Shown: positions 42,490-50,739 of the stretch, piece after piece
Numbering within the stretch: the first letter of the stretch is position 1
Layout of the letters: each line of letters opens with the position of its first letter
Source of the DNA: Paroceanicella profunda
GTDB lineage: Bacteria; Pseudomonadota; Alphaproteobacteria; Rhodobacterales; Rhodobacteraceae
DNA length: 64,000 nt
Reading direction: 5' to 3'
NCBI RefSeq assembly: GCF_005887635.2
Contig: NZ_CP040818.1
Coordinates: 372,001 to 436,000 of the forward strand
Program-made: the position numbers and the translations under genes
Notes under the pieces: generated by a model
What the model saw: only the letters and a program-made list of their open reading frames with translations
The model's database searches: none
Told to the model about the DNA's origin: nothing

Positions 42490-43170
42490 TCAGCCCAGCC
42501 GGCGCGCCGCGGCTTCGGAGGCCGCCCGCCGCCGGGCGATGAAGGGCGCGATGCGCGCCGACACCCGCTCCAGCAGCTCCGGCCCGGCGCTGCGCGGCGA
42601 GCCGCTGTCGAAGGGCGGCGCGGGGTCATACTCGATCTGCAGCTGAACCTCGCGCGCGGCCTCCTCCCCCAGCACCTCGGCCACCACGGCAAGGGCGAAA
42701 TCGATGCCCGAGGTCACCCCGGCGCCGGTGATGCGGTTGCGATCGCGCACCACGCGCTCCGCCACGGGCGTGGCGCCGAACAGCGCCAGCTGGTCGAGGG
42801 AAGACCAGTGGCAGGTGGCCCGGTAACCCGTCAGCAGCCCCGCCGCGCCCAGCACCAGCGAGCCGGTGCACACGGAGGTGACCAGGCTGCAGCCGGGCGC
42901 GATGCGGCGCAGGAAGTCCAGCACCTCCGTATCCTCCATCAGCGCGATCTGGCCCGGGCCACCGGGCACGCAGATGATGTCGAGGCCCGCGCATTCCGCG
43001 AAACCGGCGGTGGGCAGCATCACCAGGCCGCGGTCCGAGGCCACCGGCTCACGGCTCTTCCACAGCAGCGAGACCTCGGCGTCCGGCATGCGGCTGAACA
43101 CCTCCAGCGGGCCGGTGAGATCGAGCTGGGTGAGATCGGGAAACAGCAGCAGTCCGATACGCGTGGTCAT
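42490..43170 (-). CDS. DJ-1/PfpI family protein, isonitrile hydratase-like
   Basis: A 226-residue class I glutamine-amidotransferase-like protein. Asp17 (in PDLTQLDLTGP) and the nucleophile Cys101 (in TSVCTGSLVLGAAGLL) sit at the same positions as the essential residues reported for Pseudomonas isonitrile hydratase InhA. RATCHWSSLDQLALFGA is also family-like. No AraC-type helix-turn-helix domain is attached. Conversion of isonitriles to N-formamides is likely but unproven. It is upstream of pyrB by 177 bp on the same strand; a functional link is not evident. Confidence 0.7.
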   Translation of the reverse strand: MTTRIGLLLFPDLTQLDLTGPLEVFSRMPDAEVSLLWKSREPVASDRGLVMLPTAGFAECAGLDIICVPGGPGQIALMEDTEVLDFLRRIAPGCSLVTSVCTGSLVLGAAGLLTGYRATCHWSSLDQLALFGATPVAERVVRDRNRITGAGVTSGIDFALAVVAEVLGEEAAREVQLQIEYDPAPPFDSGSPRSAGPELLERVSARIAPFIARRRAASEAAARRLG

Positions 43171-43355
43171 GGCGGGCCCTCCGGGGTGATACCGGGCCGG
43201 AGCCTAGGCCCGCGCCCTGGCCGGTGCAACCCGTCCGCGCAGCCGGAGCGGCAGGCGGCCCGGCATGCGCGCGCGCATGGGGCGAGGGCGGACAGCCGGG
43301 GCGGCGCCGGGCGCCCGAGGGGCGCGCCCCCCCCCCGTGCCGGCGGGCATCGGCG

Positions 43356-43387
43356 CAAAAGAAAAGGGGCCGCGCGCACGGCCCCTT
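43356..43387 (-). terminator. Intrinsic terminator of the DUF992 gene
   Basis: An 8-bp stem AAGGGGCC/GGCCCCTT (43364-43371 with 43380-43387), 25 bp after the stop. On the minus strand it is followed by TTCTTTTGCG. This is the clearest simple terminator in the right half. Confidence 0.75.
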
Positions 43388-43412
43388 GCAGTCGTGGTGT
43401 TTCCTCCCGGAA

Positions 43413-43910
43413 TCACCCCTCGGTCTTTTCACCGACCTTGGTCAGGGTCATCCGCTCCAGCCCGGCAGCGATACCGATGCCTTCCTGCCCGGAAACGGAC
43501 AGCGGCTGCAGCGAGATGGCATCTCCGGACCCCCCGACGAGCACCTTCGCACCCGCCCCGAGGCCGAGGGCCGCATCGGCGCTGGCACCGATGTAGGTGC
43601 CCTCCATCATCTTGGGATTATACTCGCCGCTGGTCGTGAGAACACCCCATTTGATGGTCTGCTGGCTGACGGCGTTCAGATCGATGCCGATCTTGTCGAT
43701 ATCTCCCACGTAAACCTGGTCCCAGGCGTCATTCTGAGCGTCGAGCGTGCAGACATACTGGCTGTTGCTCAGCACGACGATGTTCGACTTGCCGGTGAGA
43801 TCGCAGGTCAGCACTCCCACGTCGATCTTGGCTGCATCTTCGGCCTGGGCCGCAACGCCAAAGCCGCCGAGGGCGATCATCGAGGCAACCAGAACACTAG
43901 AGCGTTTCAT
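43413..43910 (-). CDS. Secreted DUF992 family protein
   Basis: A 165-residue protein with a Sec signal peptide (MKRSSVLVASMIALGGFGVA, predicted cut after AQA at residue 23). The mature domain contains KIDVGVLTCDLTG, YVGDIDKIGIDLN, GTYIGASADAALGLGAGAKV and NVLVGGS-like ISLQPLSVSGQEG. These match DUF992, a periplasmic family common in alphaproteobacteria with unknown function. Two Cys in the mature part may form a disulfide. AAAGGAG precedes the ATG. It is monocistronic, with its own terminator. Confidence 0.88.
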   Translation of the reverse strand: MKRSSVLVASMIALGGFGVAAQAEDAAKIDVGVLTCDLTGKSNIVVLSNSQYVCTLDAQNDAWDQVYVGDIDKIGIDLNAVSQQTIKWGVLTTSGEYNPKMMEGTYIGASADAALGLGAGAKVLVGGSGDAISLQPLSVSGQEGIGIAAGLERMTLTKVGEKTEG

Positions 43911-44255
43911 GACTTCTCCTTTCGGGGTACGTATCGGGGGGAGAACGCCGCAGGCCACGCAAAGTTCCGCCGACCCGCGCGCCGCCCGGCACGTTTTCGC
44001 GCATCCGTTACCGCCTCGCGGCGCCGGCGCCCGGCCCGCGGACATCCGGATACGTTCCGTCCCCCGCCCGCAGCACGGCGCCGCTCCGCCGCGCCTGCCG
44101 GCCCTCATCCCGCCCGCAGCACGGCCCGCGCCGCCGCACCTGACCACCCTCGCGACCCGGCCGGTCCCTCGTCGGTCGCTCCGGCGACGGTGCGCCGACG
44201 GGCGGACGGCCCGCAGCCGCTTCCCTCGCCGTCCCGGATGGAGTAATCCGGAGGC
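43911..44255. other. Divergent gap between the DUF992 gene and the uracil-DNA glycosylase
   Basis: 345 bp, GC-rich. Promoters for both genes must lie here, but no consensus-like boxes were recognised by eye. No repeat or small ORF with a good ribosome-binding site was seen. Confidence 0.4.
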
Positions 44256-45218
44256 ATGCAGGACACCGGTAGCGATTACCACGCCGACCTCGCCATGCTG
44301 GAATGGCTGATCGAACTCGGCGTCGACGAGGCCTCGAGCGAGGACCCCGTGTGCCGCTACGGCCCCGCGCCGGCCCCGCAGGCGGCGCCGGACCTGACAC
44401 CAGATCCGGCGCATGGCCCGGCGTATGCTCCGTCAGACGCACCGGCGGCGCCCGCGGGGGCGCGCCAGGGCGGCGCTCCGGCGCCGGCGGGCACGGCCCG
44501 GGGCGCCACACCCACGGCGCGCGCGCCGGCCGGGCGACCCCCCGTCGCCGCCCCCGAGATCCGCCGCGCCGCGGAGGACCCCGCCGAGGAGCAGATTCGC
44601 GCCGCGCGGGCCGCGGCCGGCGCCGCGGTGTCGCTCGACGGGCTCGCAGCCGCACTGGCCGCCTTCGACGGCTGCGCCCTGAAGCGCGGCGCGCGCACCA
44701 CCGTCTTCGCCGACGGGAACCCCGCCGCCCGGCTGATGGTGATCGGCGAGGCCCCGGGCCGCGAGGAGGATGCCGCCGGCCGGCCCTTCGTCGGGCGCTC
44801 CGGCCAGTTGCTGGACCTGATGCTCTCCGCCATCGGCCTGTCGCGCCGCGCCGAGGACCCGGCCCAGGCGGTCTACATCACCAACGTGCTGCCCTGGCGG
44901 CCGCCGCAGAACCGCGACCCCTCCTCCGACGAGATCGCCATGCTCACGCCCTTCCTGCACCGGCACATCGCGCTGGCGCGGCCGGAGGTGCTGCTGCTGA
45001 TGGGGCGCACCGCCGCCTCCACCCTGCTGGGCACCGCCACCGGCATCACCCGGCTGCGCGGCACCTGGGCGGAGGTGGACGGGCTGCCGGCCATGCCCAC
45101 GTTCCACCCCGCCGCCCTGCTGCGCAACCCGCTGCAGAAGCGCCCCGTCTGGGCCGACCTGCTGGCCGTGGCGGAGCGGATGGGCCTGCCCGCCGCCCCC
45201 GCCCGCCCGGGGCCCTGA
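44256..45218 (+). CDS. Uracil-DNA glycosylase, family 4-like without Fe-S cysteines
   Basis: A 320-residue repair enzyme. The catalytic domain starts near residue 125: motif 1 GEAPGREEDAAGRPFVGRSG (164-183), the NVLPWRPPQNRDP segment and motif 2 TFHPAALLRNP (282-292). Only two cysteines exist (33 and 140), so the 4Fe-4S cluster of classical family 4 enzymes cannot form; Trp-Arg replaces the usual Cys-Arg before PP. Residues 35-120 are a Pro/Ala linker, and residues 8-30 (DYHADLAMLEWLIELGVDEA) form a conserved helix that supports the start. Fe-S-less relatives are known in alphaproteobacteria. Confidence 0.88.
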   Translation: MQDTGSDYHADLAMLEWLIELGVDEASSEDPVCRYGPAPAPQAAPDLTPDPAHGPAYAPSDAPAAPAGARQGGAPAPAGTARGATPTARAPAGRPPVAAPEIRRAAEDPAEEQIRAARAAAGAAVSLDGLAAALAAFDGCALKRGARTTVFADGNPAARLMVIGEAPGREEDAAGRPFVGRSGQLLDLMLSAIGLSRRAEDPAQAVYITNVLPWRPPQNRDPSSDEIAMLTPFLHRHIALARPEVLLLMGRTAASTLLGTATGITRLRGTWAEVDGLPAMPTFHPAALLRNPLQKRPVWADLLAVAERMGLPAAPARPGP

Positions 45219-45282
45219 CGGCCCCGCCCGCACAGGTTCCGCCCTCGCCTCACCACACCTCCAGCCCGCCCGAGGAGACGCC

Positions 45283-45825
45283 ATGAGCACCGCCCGGCCC
45301 CCCAGAGAGTTCATCCCGGTCAGGATCGCGGTCCTCACCGTGTCCGACACCCGCAGCCTGGCCGAGGACCGTTCCGGCGACACGCTCGCCGCGCGCATCA
45401 CCGAGGCCGGTCACCACCTGGCCGCCCGCGACATCTGCCCGGATGACCGCGCCGGCATCGCCGGGCGCCTGCGCGCCTGGATCGCCGATCCGGACATCGA
45501 CGTGATCCTCTCCACCGGCGGCACCGGCCTCACCGGGCGCGACGTGACGGTGGAGGCCCACCGCGATGTCTACGAGAAGGAGATCGACGCCTTCGCCACC
45601 GTGTTCACCCTGGTCTCGATGGAGAAGATCGGCACCTCGGCCGTGCAGAGCCGGGCCTGCGGCGGCGTGGCGGGCGGCACCTATCTCTTCGCGCTGCCCG
45701 GTTCGCCCGGCGCCTGCCGCGACGCCTGGGACGGCATCCTGAAGGCCCAGCTCGACTATCGTCACATGCCCTGCAACTTCGTCGAGATCATGCCGCGGCT
45801 CGACGAGCACCAGCGCCGCAAATGA
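45283..45825 (+). CDS. moaB: Molybdenum cofactor biosynthesis protein B
   Basis: A 180-residue MoaB/Mog-fold protein that adenylylates molybdopterin or supports Moco assembly. It shows RIAVLTVSDTRSLAEDRSGD, the MPT-binding LSTGGTGLTGRDVTVEA and ALPGSPGACRDAWDGI. GAGGAGAC lies before the ATG. It lies 64 bp after the glycosylase gene and overlaps the NUDIX gene by four bases (ATGA). Confidence 0.94.
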   Translation: MSTARPPREFIPVRIAVLTVSDTRSLAEDRSGDTLAARITEAGHHLAARDICPDDRAGIAGRLRAWIADPDIDVILSTGGTGLTGRDVTVEAHRDVYEKEIDAFATVFTLVSMEKIGTSAVQSRACGGVAGGTYLFALPGSPGACRDAWDGILKAQLDYRHMPCNFVEIMPRLDEHQRRK

Positions 45826-46301
45826 GCGCCCCCCTGCCCGCCGAGGGCCCGGAAGCCGAGGCCTTCGCGCCGATGGGGGACTGGTCCTCCCCCGGCGCGC
45901 GGCGCGGCGCGGCCGTGCTGATCCACGATGCCGCCGGCCGGGTTCTGATGCAGCTGCGCGACGACATCGACACCGTCGCCGCCCGGGGCCAGTGGTGCCT
46001 GTTCGGAGGCGGGGTGGAGCCCGGCGAGAGCCTGCTGGAGGCCGCCCTGCGCGAGCTGGAGGAGGAGACCGGCCTCACCCCGCCGGCCGCCGGCCTCACG
46101 CCGTTCCTGCGCGCGGTCTCCACCGCGCCGGCGCGCACCCGGCTCTACGTCTACCGCCTCGCGCGCGCGGTGGACCCCGCGGCCATCCGCCTCGGCGAGG
46201 GCGCGGGCTTCGCCCTTCTCACCCCGGCCCAGGTGGCCCGCTACGAGATCGTGCCCTTCCAGCGCCCGATCCTGGAGCACCATTTCGCGAACCCCGGCTG
46301 A
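45822..46301 (+). CDS. NUDIX hydrolase
   Basis: A 159-residue protein with a complete NUDIX box GGGVEPGESLLEAALRELEE followed by ETGL, at about residues 62-85, preceded by RGAAVLIHDAAGRVLMQLRD. It hydrolyses a nucleoside-diphosphate-linked substrate that cannot be identified from sequence. It is translationally coupled to moaB. Confidence 0.88.
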   Translation: MSAPLPAEGPEAEAFAPMGDWSSPGARRGAAVLIHDAAGRVLMQLRDDIDTVAARGQWCLFGGGVEPGESLLEAALRELEEETGLTPPAAGLTPFLRAVSTAPARTRLYVYRLARAVDPAAIRLGEGAGFALLTPAQVARYEIVPFQRPILEHHFANPG

Positions 46302-47351
46302 GCGCCCGGCCTGCCGACACGCCGCAGCCCTCCCGGCCGGCCGAAACATCGGGGCGCGTCCCGCCTGACGGCACACCGCTGCCTGCCCCCGCCCGCCGGC
46401 ACGCCGCGCCCCGGCGCTGGCGGCACCCTCTGCCCCGCCTTGATCGCACCTGTGCATGGCGGGGCTGACGTCTCCACGCCAGCCGCACAGCGCCCGCGCA
46501 AGGGCGGCTCCCGCAAGCGCCGCGTTTGCGAGCAGCTCCCCCGCAAGCGCCGCGTTTGCAAGAACCTCCCCCGCAAGCGTCGTCCCCACAGGTGTCTCAC
46601 CCGTCGCTCTCCCCGCCGCGCGTCCACGGGCCCCTGACCAGTCCCCCACAGGCCCGCCCCGTCAGACCGAAACCAGCCTCCGCCTCGACCACTGCGCATC
46701 CGCCCGCCCGGGATCGGCCGAAGCCGGACATGCCGCATGAGGCCCTCGCATCCCCCCTGCGCCATGGTGCCCGGACGCGACCGCGCGACCGGCGCGCCAC
46801 CCGCCCGCGGCACGCGGCTCTCCCACGGTTCCGGCGCGGCGCTCCGGCTCTCGGTTGCGGGCGGTGCCGCCGGGGGGCGCCCTGCGCAGCGACCCCCCTG
46901 AGCCATGGCGCCCGGACGCGCCCTCACAGCCGAACCACCGGCGTGGATCCCGCTCGCGCCACCCTCGCGGCACGCAACGCCCCCAAGGTTCCGGCGCCAC
47001 GGTCCGGGCCCCGGCTGCAGGCTTGGCCGCCAGCGTTCCCCTTGCGCGGCGTCCCCCTGAACCATGATGCCCGGACGTGCCCCGAGGCCGAACCACCGGC
47101 GCAGCCCGCGTACGTGCCATCTGCCTCGCGGCACGCAACTCTCCCGCGGTTCGGTCACGGCGGGCCGGGTCCCGGCTGCGGGCGCTGCTGTCGGAGGCCC
47201 TCCGGGCGGTGCTCCACGCGCGATCCGGCGCTTGGACGCACGGGCGCGCGGGCCCAGCGCGGGTGCGATTGACACTCCCGGGGCGCGGATCTAGCTTTCG
47301 CGCCAGTGCCCCCAGTGCGTCGCCAGGAGGCCTCTGCACCTCCGGGAGACC
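46302..47351. repeat. Gene-less 1-kb region with two repeat arrays
   Basis: No coding signal is credible in this gap. At 46511-46590 a 30-bp unit beginning CCGCAAGCGCCGCGTTTGC occurs about 2.7 times. From about 46762 to 47280 a diverged unit of about 160 bp occurs three times. Its landmark CCATGGTGCCCGGACG starts at 46762, 46903 and 47062, and GCGGCACGC starts at 46807, 46967 and 47128. The last copy ends near 47,280, before the MFS gene. Open frames across the array are Arg/Gly/Pro-rich artefacts; a decayed repeat-protein gene cannot be excluded. Confidence 0.6.
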
Positions 47352-48650
47352 ATGACCCACACCGAACCGCCCGCCGCGGGGCCGGACACCCGGCACGGGA
47401 TGCCGCCCGCCGCCCTGCCCCCCGCGGCCGGCGCCCTGCCCCCCGCGCAGGGCGTGCTGCAGGATCGCAATTACCGGGCCTTCATCGCCTCGCGGGTGTT
47501 TTCCTCGCTCGGCTTCCAGTCCATCACCGTGGCGCTGGCCTGGATGCTCTATGACCGGACCGGGAACGCCTACATGCTGGGCTTTCTGGGGCTGGCGCAG
47601 TTCCTGCCCATGGCCGCCCTCACCTTCGTCGTCGGCGCCGCGGCCGACCGGTTCGACCGCCGCCGCATCGGGCTCGCCTGCCAGGGGCTGGAGGCGGTGA
47701 CAGTGGCGCTGCTGGGCGTTCTGTTCTGGCAAGGCGCGCTCAGCCCGCCGCTCATCCTCTCGGCGGCGGCGCTGCTCGGCGCGGCGGTGGCCTTCGAGCG
47801 GCCGACCATGGCCGCCCTCCTGCCCGGCATCGTCGGGCCGGCAATGCTGCAGCGGGCGGTGGCGACCTCGACCTCCTTCATGCAGACCGCGCTCATCATC
47901 GGCCCCTCGCTGGGCGGTCTGCTCTACGGCTTCGGCGCGGGGACGGTCTTCGCGGCCTCCACGCTGCTGTTCTGCGGTGCGGCGGCGAGCATCGCGCTGA
48001 TCCGCCGGGCGGGCCCCGCGCCGAAGCGGGCCCGGATGAGCTTCGGCACGATCTTCGCCGGCGTGGCCTTCATCCGCAGCCGGCCGGAGGTGTTGGGCAC
48101 GATCTCGCTCGATCTCTTCGCCGTGCTCCTCGGCGGGGCGACGGCGCTGCTGCCGGTCTTCGCGGCCGATATCCTGCGGGCCGGGCCGATCGGGCTCGGG
48201 ATGCTGCGCGCCGCACCCGCCGTGGGCGCGCTCCTGATGTCGCTGTGGCTGGCCCGCCATCCCATCGAGCGCGGCGCCGGCCGCCGGATGTTCCTCGCGG
48301 TTGGGGTGTTCGGCCTTGCCACCATCGTGTTCTCCCTGTCGCGGAGCGTGCCGCTCTCGGTGCTCGCGCTGTTCGTCGTCGGCGCCTCCGACACGATCAG
48401 CGTGGTGGTGCGCTCCTCCCTCGTCCAGCTCCTCACGCCTGACGACATGCGCGGCCGGGTGAATGCCGTGAACTCGCTGTTCATCGGCACGTCGAACCAG
48501 CTGGGCGAATTCGAGAGCGGCATGGTCGCCGGCGCATTCGGCCCGGTGGCCGCCGGGCTGATCGGCGGCATGGGCACCATCGCCGTGGTGCTGATGTGGA
48601 TGCGCCTCTTCCCCCAGCTCGCCCGGGTGGAGCGCCTCGACGGCAAGTGA
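47352..48650 (+). CDS. MFS transporter, EntS/DHA3-like
   Basis: A 432-residue inner-membrane protein with about twelve hydrophobic segments after a Pro/Ala-rich N-terminus of roughly 38 residues. The loop after TM2 reads GAAADRFDRRRIGLACQGLE, and TPDDMRGRVNAVNSLFIGTS is typical of the EntS-like group, which exports siderophores or drugs. GGGAG lies before the ATG; a start at MPPAALPP (residue 17) is possible. It stands alone between two repeat regions; the substrate is unknown. Confidence 0.88.
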   Translation: MTHTEPPAAGPDTRHGMPPAALPPAAGALPPAQGVLQDRNYRAFIASRVFSSLGFQSITVALAWMLYDRTGNAYMLGFLGLAQFLPMAALTFVVGAAADRFDRRRIGLACQGLEAVTVALLGVLFWQGALSPPLILSAAALLGAAVAFERPTMAALLPGIVGPAMLQRAVATSTSFMQTALIIGPSLGGLLYGFGAGTVFAASTLLFCGAAASIALIRRAGPAPKRARMSFGTIFAGVAFIRSRPEVLGTISLDLFAVLLGGATALLPVFAADILRAGPIGLGMLRAAPAVGALLMSLWLARHPIERGAGRRMFLAVGVFGLATIVFSLSRSVPLSVLALFVVGASDTISVVVRSSLVQLLTPDDMRGRVNAVNSLFIGTSNQLGEFESGMVAGAFGPVAAGLIGGMGTIAVVLMWMRLFPQLARVERLDGK

Positions 48651-48734
48651 TCCCGAAGGCATGACCGGGCCCGCGCGGCCCGCCCCGCCCTGTCGCCACG
48701 CGCCGCTGTGGCCACGCGCCGCTGACGCGCAGCG

Positions 48735-48844
48735 CCGGGAGCCGGGAGCCGGGAGCCGGGAGCCGGGAGCCGGGAGCCGGGAGCCGGGAGCCGGGAGCCG
48801 GGAGCCGGGAGCCGGGAGCCGGGAGCCGGGAGCCGGGAGCCGGA
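48735..48844. repeat. Heptanucleotide tandem repeat (CCGGGAG)n, about 15 copies
   Basis: A near-perfect array of CCGGGAG of about 110 bp, 84 bp after the MFS stop. Copy number of such an array is likely to vary between isolates by slippage. In one minus-strand frame it would encode a Leu-Pro-Ala-Pro-Gly-Ser-Arg repeat, but no gene supports that. Confidence 0.9.
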
Positions 48845-48986
48845 CAAGCACCCCTTTCACCCCCGGGTCAACCCCTTCACCGCCCGCGACGCGGAGGCCC
48901 GGCAGGGCCTTCGCCACGACCGCCGGGCTGCGGGGGCCGAACGGCCCCCTCGGCGAGGCGGGCGTTCCCCCGCCGGGTGCGGTGCG

Positions 48987-49190
48987 CAGGTCCACCGCCA
49001 GGCGTGACGGCCCGGTCCGTCGTCGGGGCCGGGGGACAGGTCCGCCGCCGGGGCGCGACGGTCCGGGCCACCGCCGGGACGCAGTGCACAGGTCAACCGC
49101 CAGGCGCGACGGTCCGGTCTGCCACCGGGGCGCGGTGCGCAAGCTCCTCGCCGGGGCGCGGCGGCCCGGTCCACTGCGGGGCGCGGCGGT
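48987..49190. repeat. 51-bp tandem repeat, four diverged copies
   Basis: Units begin CAGGTCCACCGCCAGGCG or similar at 48987, 49037, 49089 and 49140, so the period is 50-52 bp. The array ends just before the stop of the FAD oxidoreductase gene. The 17-codon period allows open frames on the minus strand, but no start, domain or codon pattern supports a gene. Confidence 0.7.
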
Positions 49191-49214
49191 CCGGGTGTCC
49201 GCCGGCGTGGTGCG

Positions 49215-50582
49215 TCAGTGGATGCGGGTGCCCTGCCGGCGCAGAATCGCCTGGATCGCCGGGATGTCCACTTCCGCGAAATCCCGGTCGTGCTGCACGG
49301 CCCAGGCCGCCGCCACGCCCGCGCCCTGCCCCGCCACCGCGCAGCAGGCCATGTTGCGCGTCGCGGCATGGGCGATGCGGTCCCCGCCGATGGCGCGGCC
49401 GGCCACGATCAGGTGTTTCACCGCTCCGGGCAGCATCGCGCGGTAGGGAATGTGCATGTAGCGCCCGGTGGTGGGCAGGATCAGCACGCCGTAGCCGTCG
49501 ATGAACTCCGGGTAGATGCCGATGCTGTCCTCGAACCGCGCCTGGCCGCGCACGTCGCGCTCGGTCATGTTGTAGGCCGCGTCGATCTTGCGGGTGTCGC
49601 GGATGCCGATGGACATGCCGAAGTTGCGCAGGCGCACCGCCTCGCAGCCCGGCGTGTAGCGGCGCAGCGCCTCGATGGCATGCATCGCCTGCCTGCGGCC
49701 CTCGATCTCGAAACGGGTCATGCTGTCGGGGTCCGTTCCGTCGCAGCCGGCCAGGTGGACGAGGTTCATGTAGGTCATCTCGCCGCTGTCATGCACCGCG
49801 CCCCAGGTGCCGCCGATGGTGTTGAGATGGGGCGGGATGATGCCGTCGCGGATCGCCTGCGCGAAGGGCTTCGCGAGGAAGGGCGAGAACATGTCGTCCT
49901 CCTTGCGGTCGGTCTCCACCTGCCACTCGCCCGTCGACCAGTCCTTGTAGGTCTGCGGATCGGCGCGCACGCCGGCCATGAAGGCGGCCTTGTCCACCCC
50001 GGCGAGATGGAACATCACGCTGGCCGCCTGCATCTGCTCCACCGGGGTCTTGAGGGTGGGCGCGCCGGCGCGCAGGGCCACGTCGGCATCGCCGGTCGCG
50101 TCGATCACCCGGCGCGCCAGGATCGCCTCGCGGCCGGCCTTGGATTCCACGATCACGCCGCGGATCACGTTGCCCTCCATGATCGGGGCGACGAACTGGC
50201 GGTGCATCATCGGGTGGATGCCGGCCTCCTCCACCAGCGTGTCGGCCACCAGCTTGAAGCCCTCGCTGTCCAGCTCGTGGCTGAGGGACTGGCTCTCGGG
50301 CACCGCGGCGCCCATCTCCCGGGCACGGTCCTCGAACTCCCGCCCGATGCCGCCGGCCTCCACCGTCTCCTCGTGGCGGTACCAGGCGAAGCCCTCCACC
50401 CCCACCACGGTGATGTTGCCGCCGAAGCAGCCGAACCGCTCCAGCAGGGTGACCGAGACACCGCAGCGCGCCGCGGCCAGCGCGGCGGCGAGGCCACCGG
50501 GGCCGGAGCCGACGACGAGCACATCGGTCTGGTGGATGACGGGGGTCCGGCGCGCGGGTTCGAGGATGTCGGGCAGGGTCAA
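49215..50582 (-). CDS. FAD-dependent oxidoreductase (FAD_oxidored family)
   Basis: A 455-residue flavoprotein. The dinucleotide fold is VLVVGSGPGGLAAALAAARC (residues 21-40) with ERFGCFGGN following, and the C-terminal FAD motif is HLIVAGRAIGGDRIAHAATR. The segment ILARRVIDATGDADVALRAG is typical of the PF12831 group. The start is TTG (no ATG in reach), with GAGG five bases upstream. It lies 157 bp downstream of the NtrC-like regulator on the same strand, next to the cyanate genes. A part in cyanate, thiocyanate or nitrile metabolism is inference only. Confidence 0.85.
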   Translation of the reverse strand: MTLPDILEPARRTPVIHQTDVLVVGSGPGGLAAALAAARCGVSVTLLERFGCFGGNITVVGVEGFAWYRHEETVEAGGIGREFEDRAREMGAAVPESQSLSHELDSEGFKLVADTLVEEAGIHPMMHRQFVAPIMEGNVIRGVIVESKAGREAILARRVIDATGDADVALRAGAPTLKTPVEQMQAASVMFHLAGVDKAAFMAGVRADPQTYKDWSTGEWQVETDRKEDDMFSPFLAKPFAQAIRDGIIPPHLNTIGGTWGAVHDSGEMTYMNLVHLAGCDGTDPDSMTRFEIEGRRQAMHAIEALRRYTPGCEAVRLRNFGMSIGIRDTRKIDAAYNMTERDVRGQARFEDSIGIYPEFIDGYGVLILPTTGRYMHIPYRAMLPGAVKHLIVAGRAIGGDRIAHAATRNMACCAVAGQGAGVAAAWAVQHDRDFAEVDIPAIQAILRRQGTRIH

Positions 50583-50739
50583 GGGAGCCTCGCTTGGGTC
50601 TGGAGCGCTCCTGTGTAGAGCGTTTCGCGGCGCAGGTGAATTCCGCCGCCTTCCACGCAGCGGAATTCGCCGGGGCCCTCCCCGCCCGGGCCGCGCGTGC
50701 GGTAAGGCGACGCCACCCGCGCGCCGGCGCGGCCGGCGC

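Noticed and set aside
46511..46590. CRISPR-like array after the NUDIX gene
   Set aside because: The units are directly adjacent without unique spacers, and no cas gene is in the window.
47924..48847. A minus-strand frame starting with Leu-Pro-Ala-Pro-Gly-Ser-Arg repeats
   Set aside because: The repeat comes from the heptamer array and the remainder is antisense to the MFS transporter.
46662..49142. An 826-codon minus-strand open frame crossing the MFS gene and both repeat regions
   Set aside because: It is low-complexity, includes the heptamer and 51-bp arrays, and covers the MFS gene antisense. No family resemblance.
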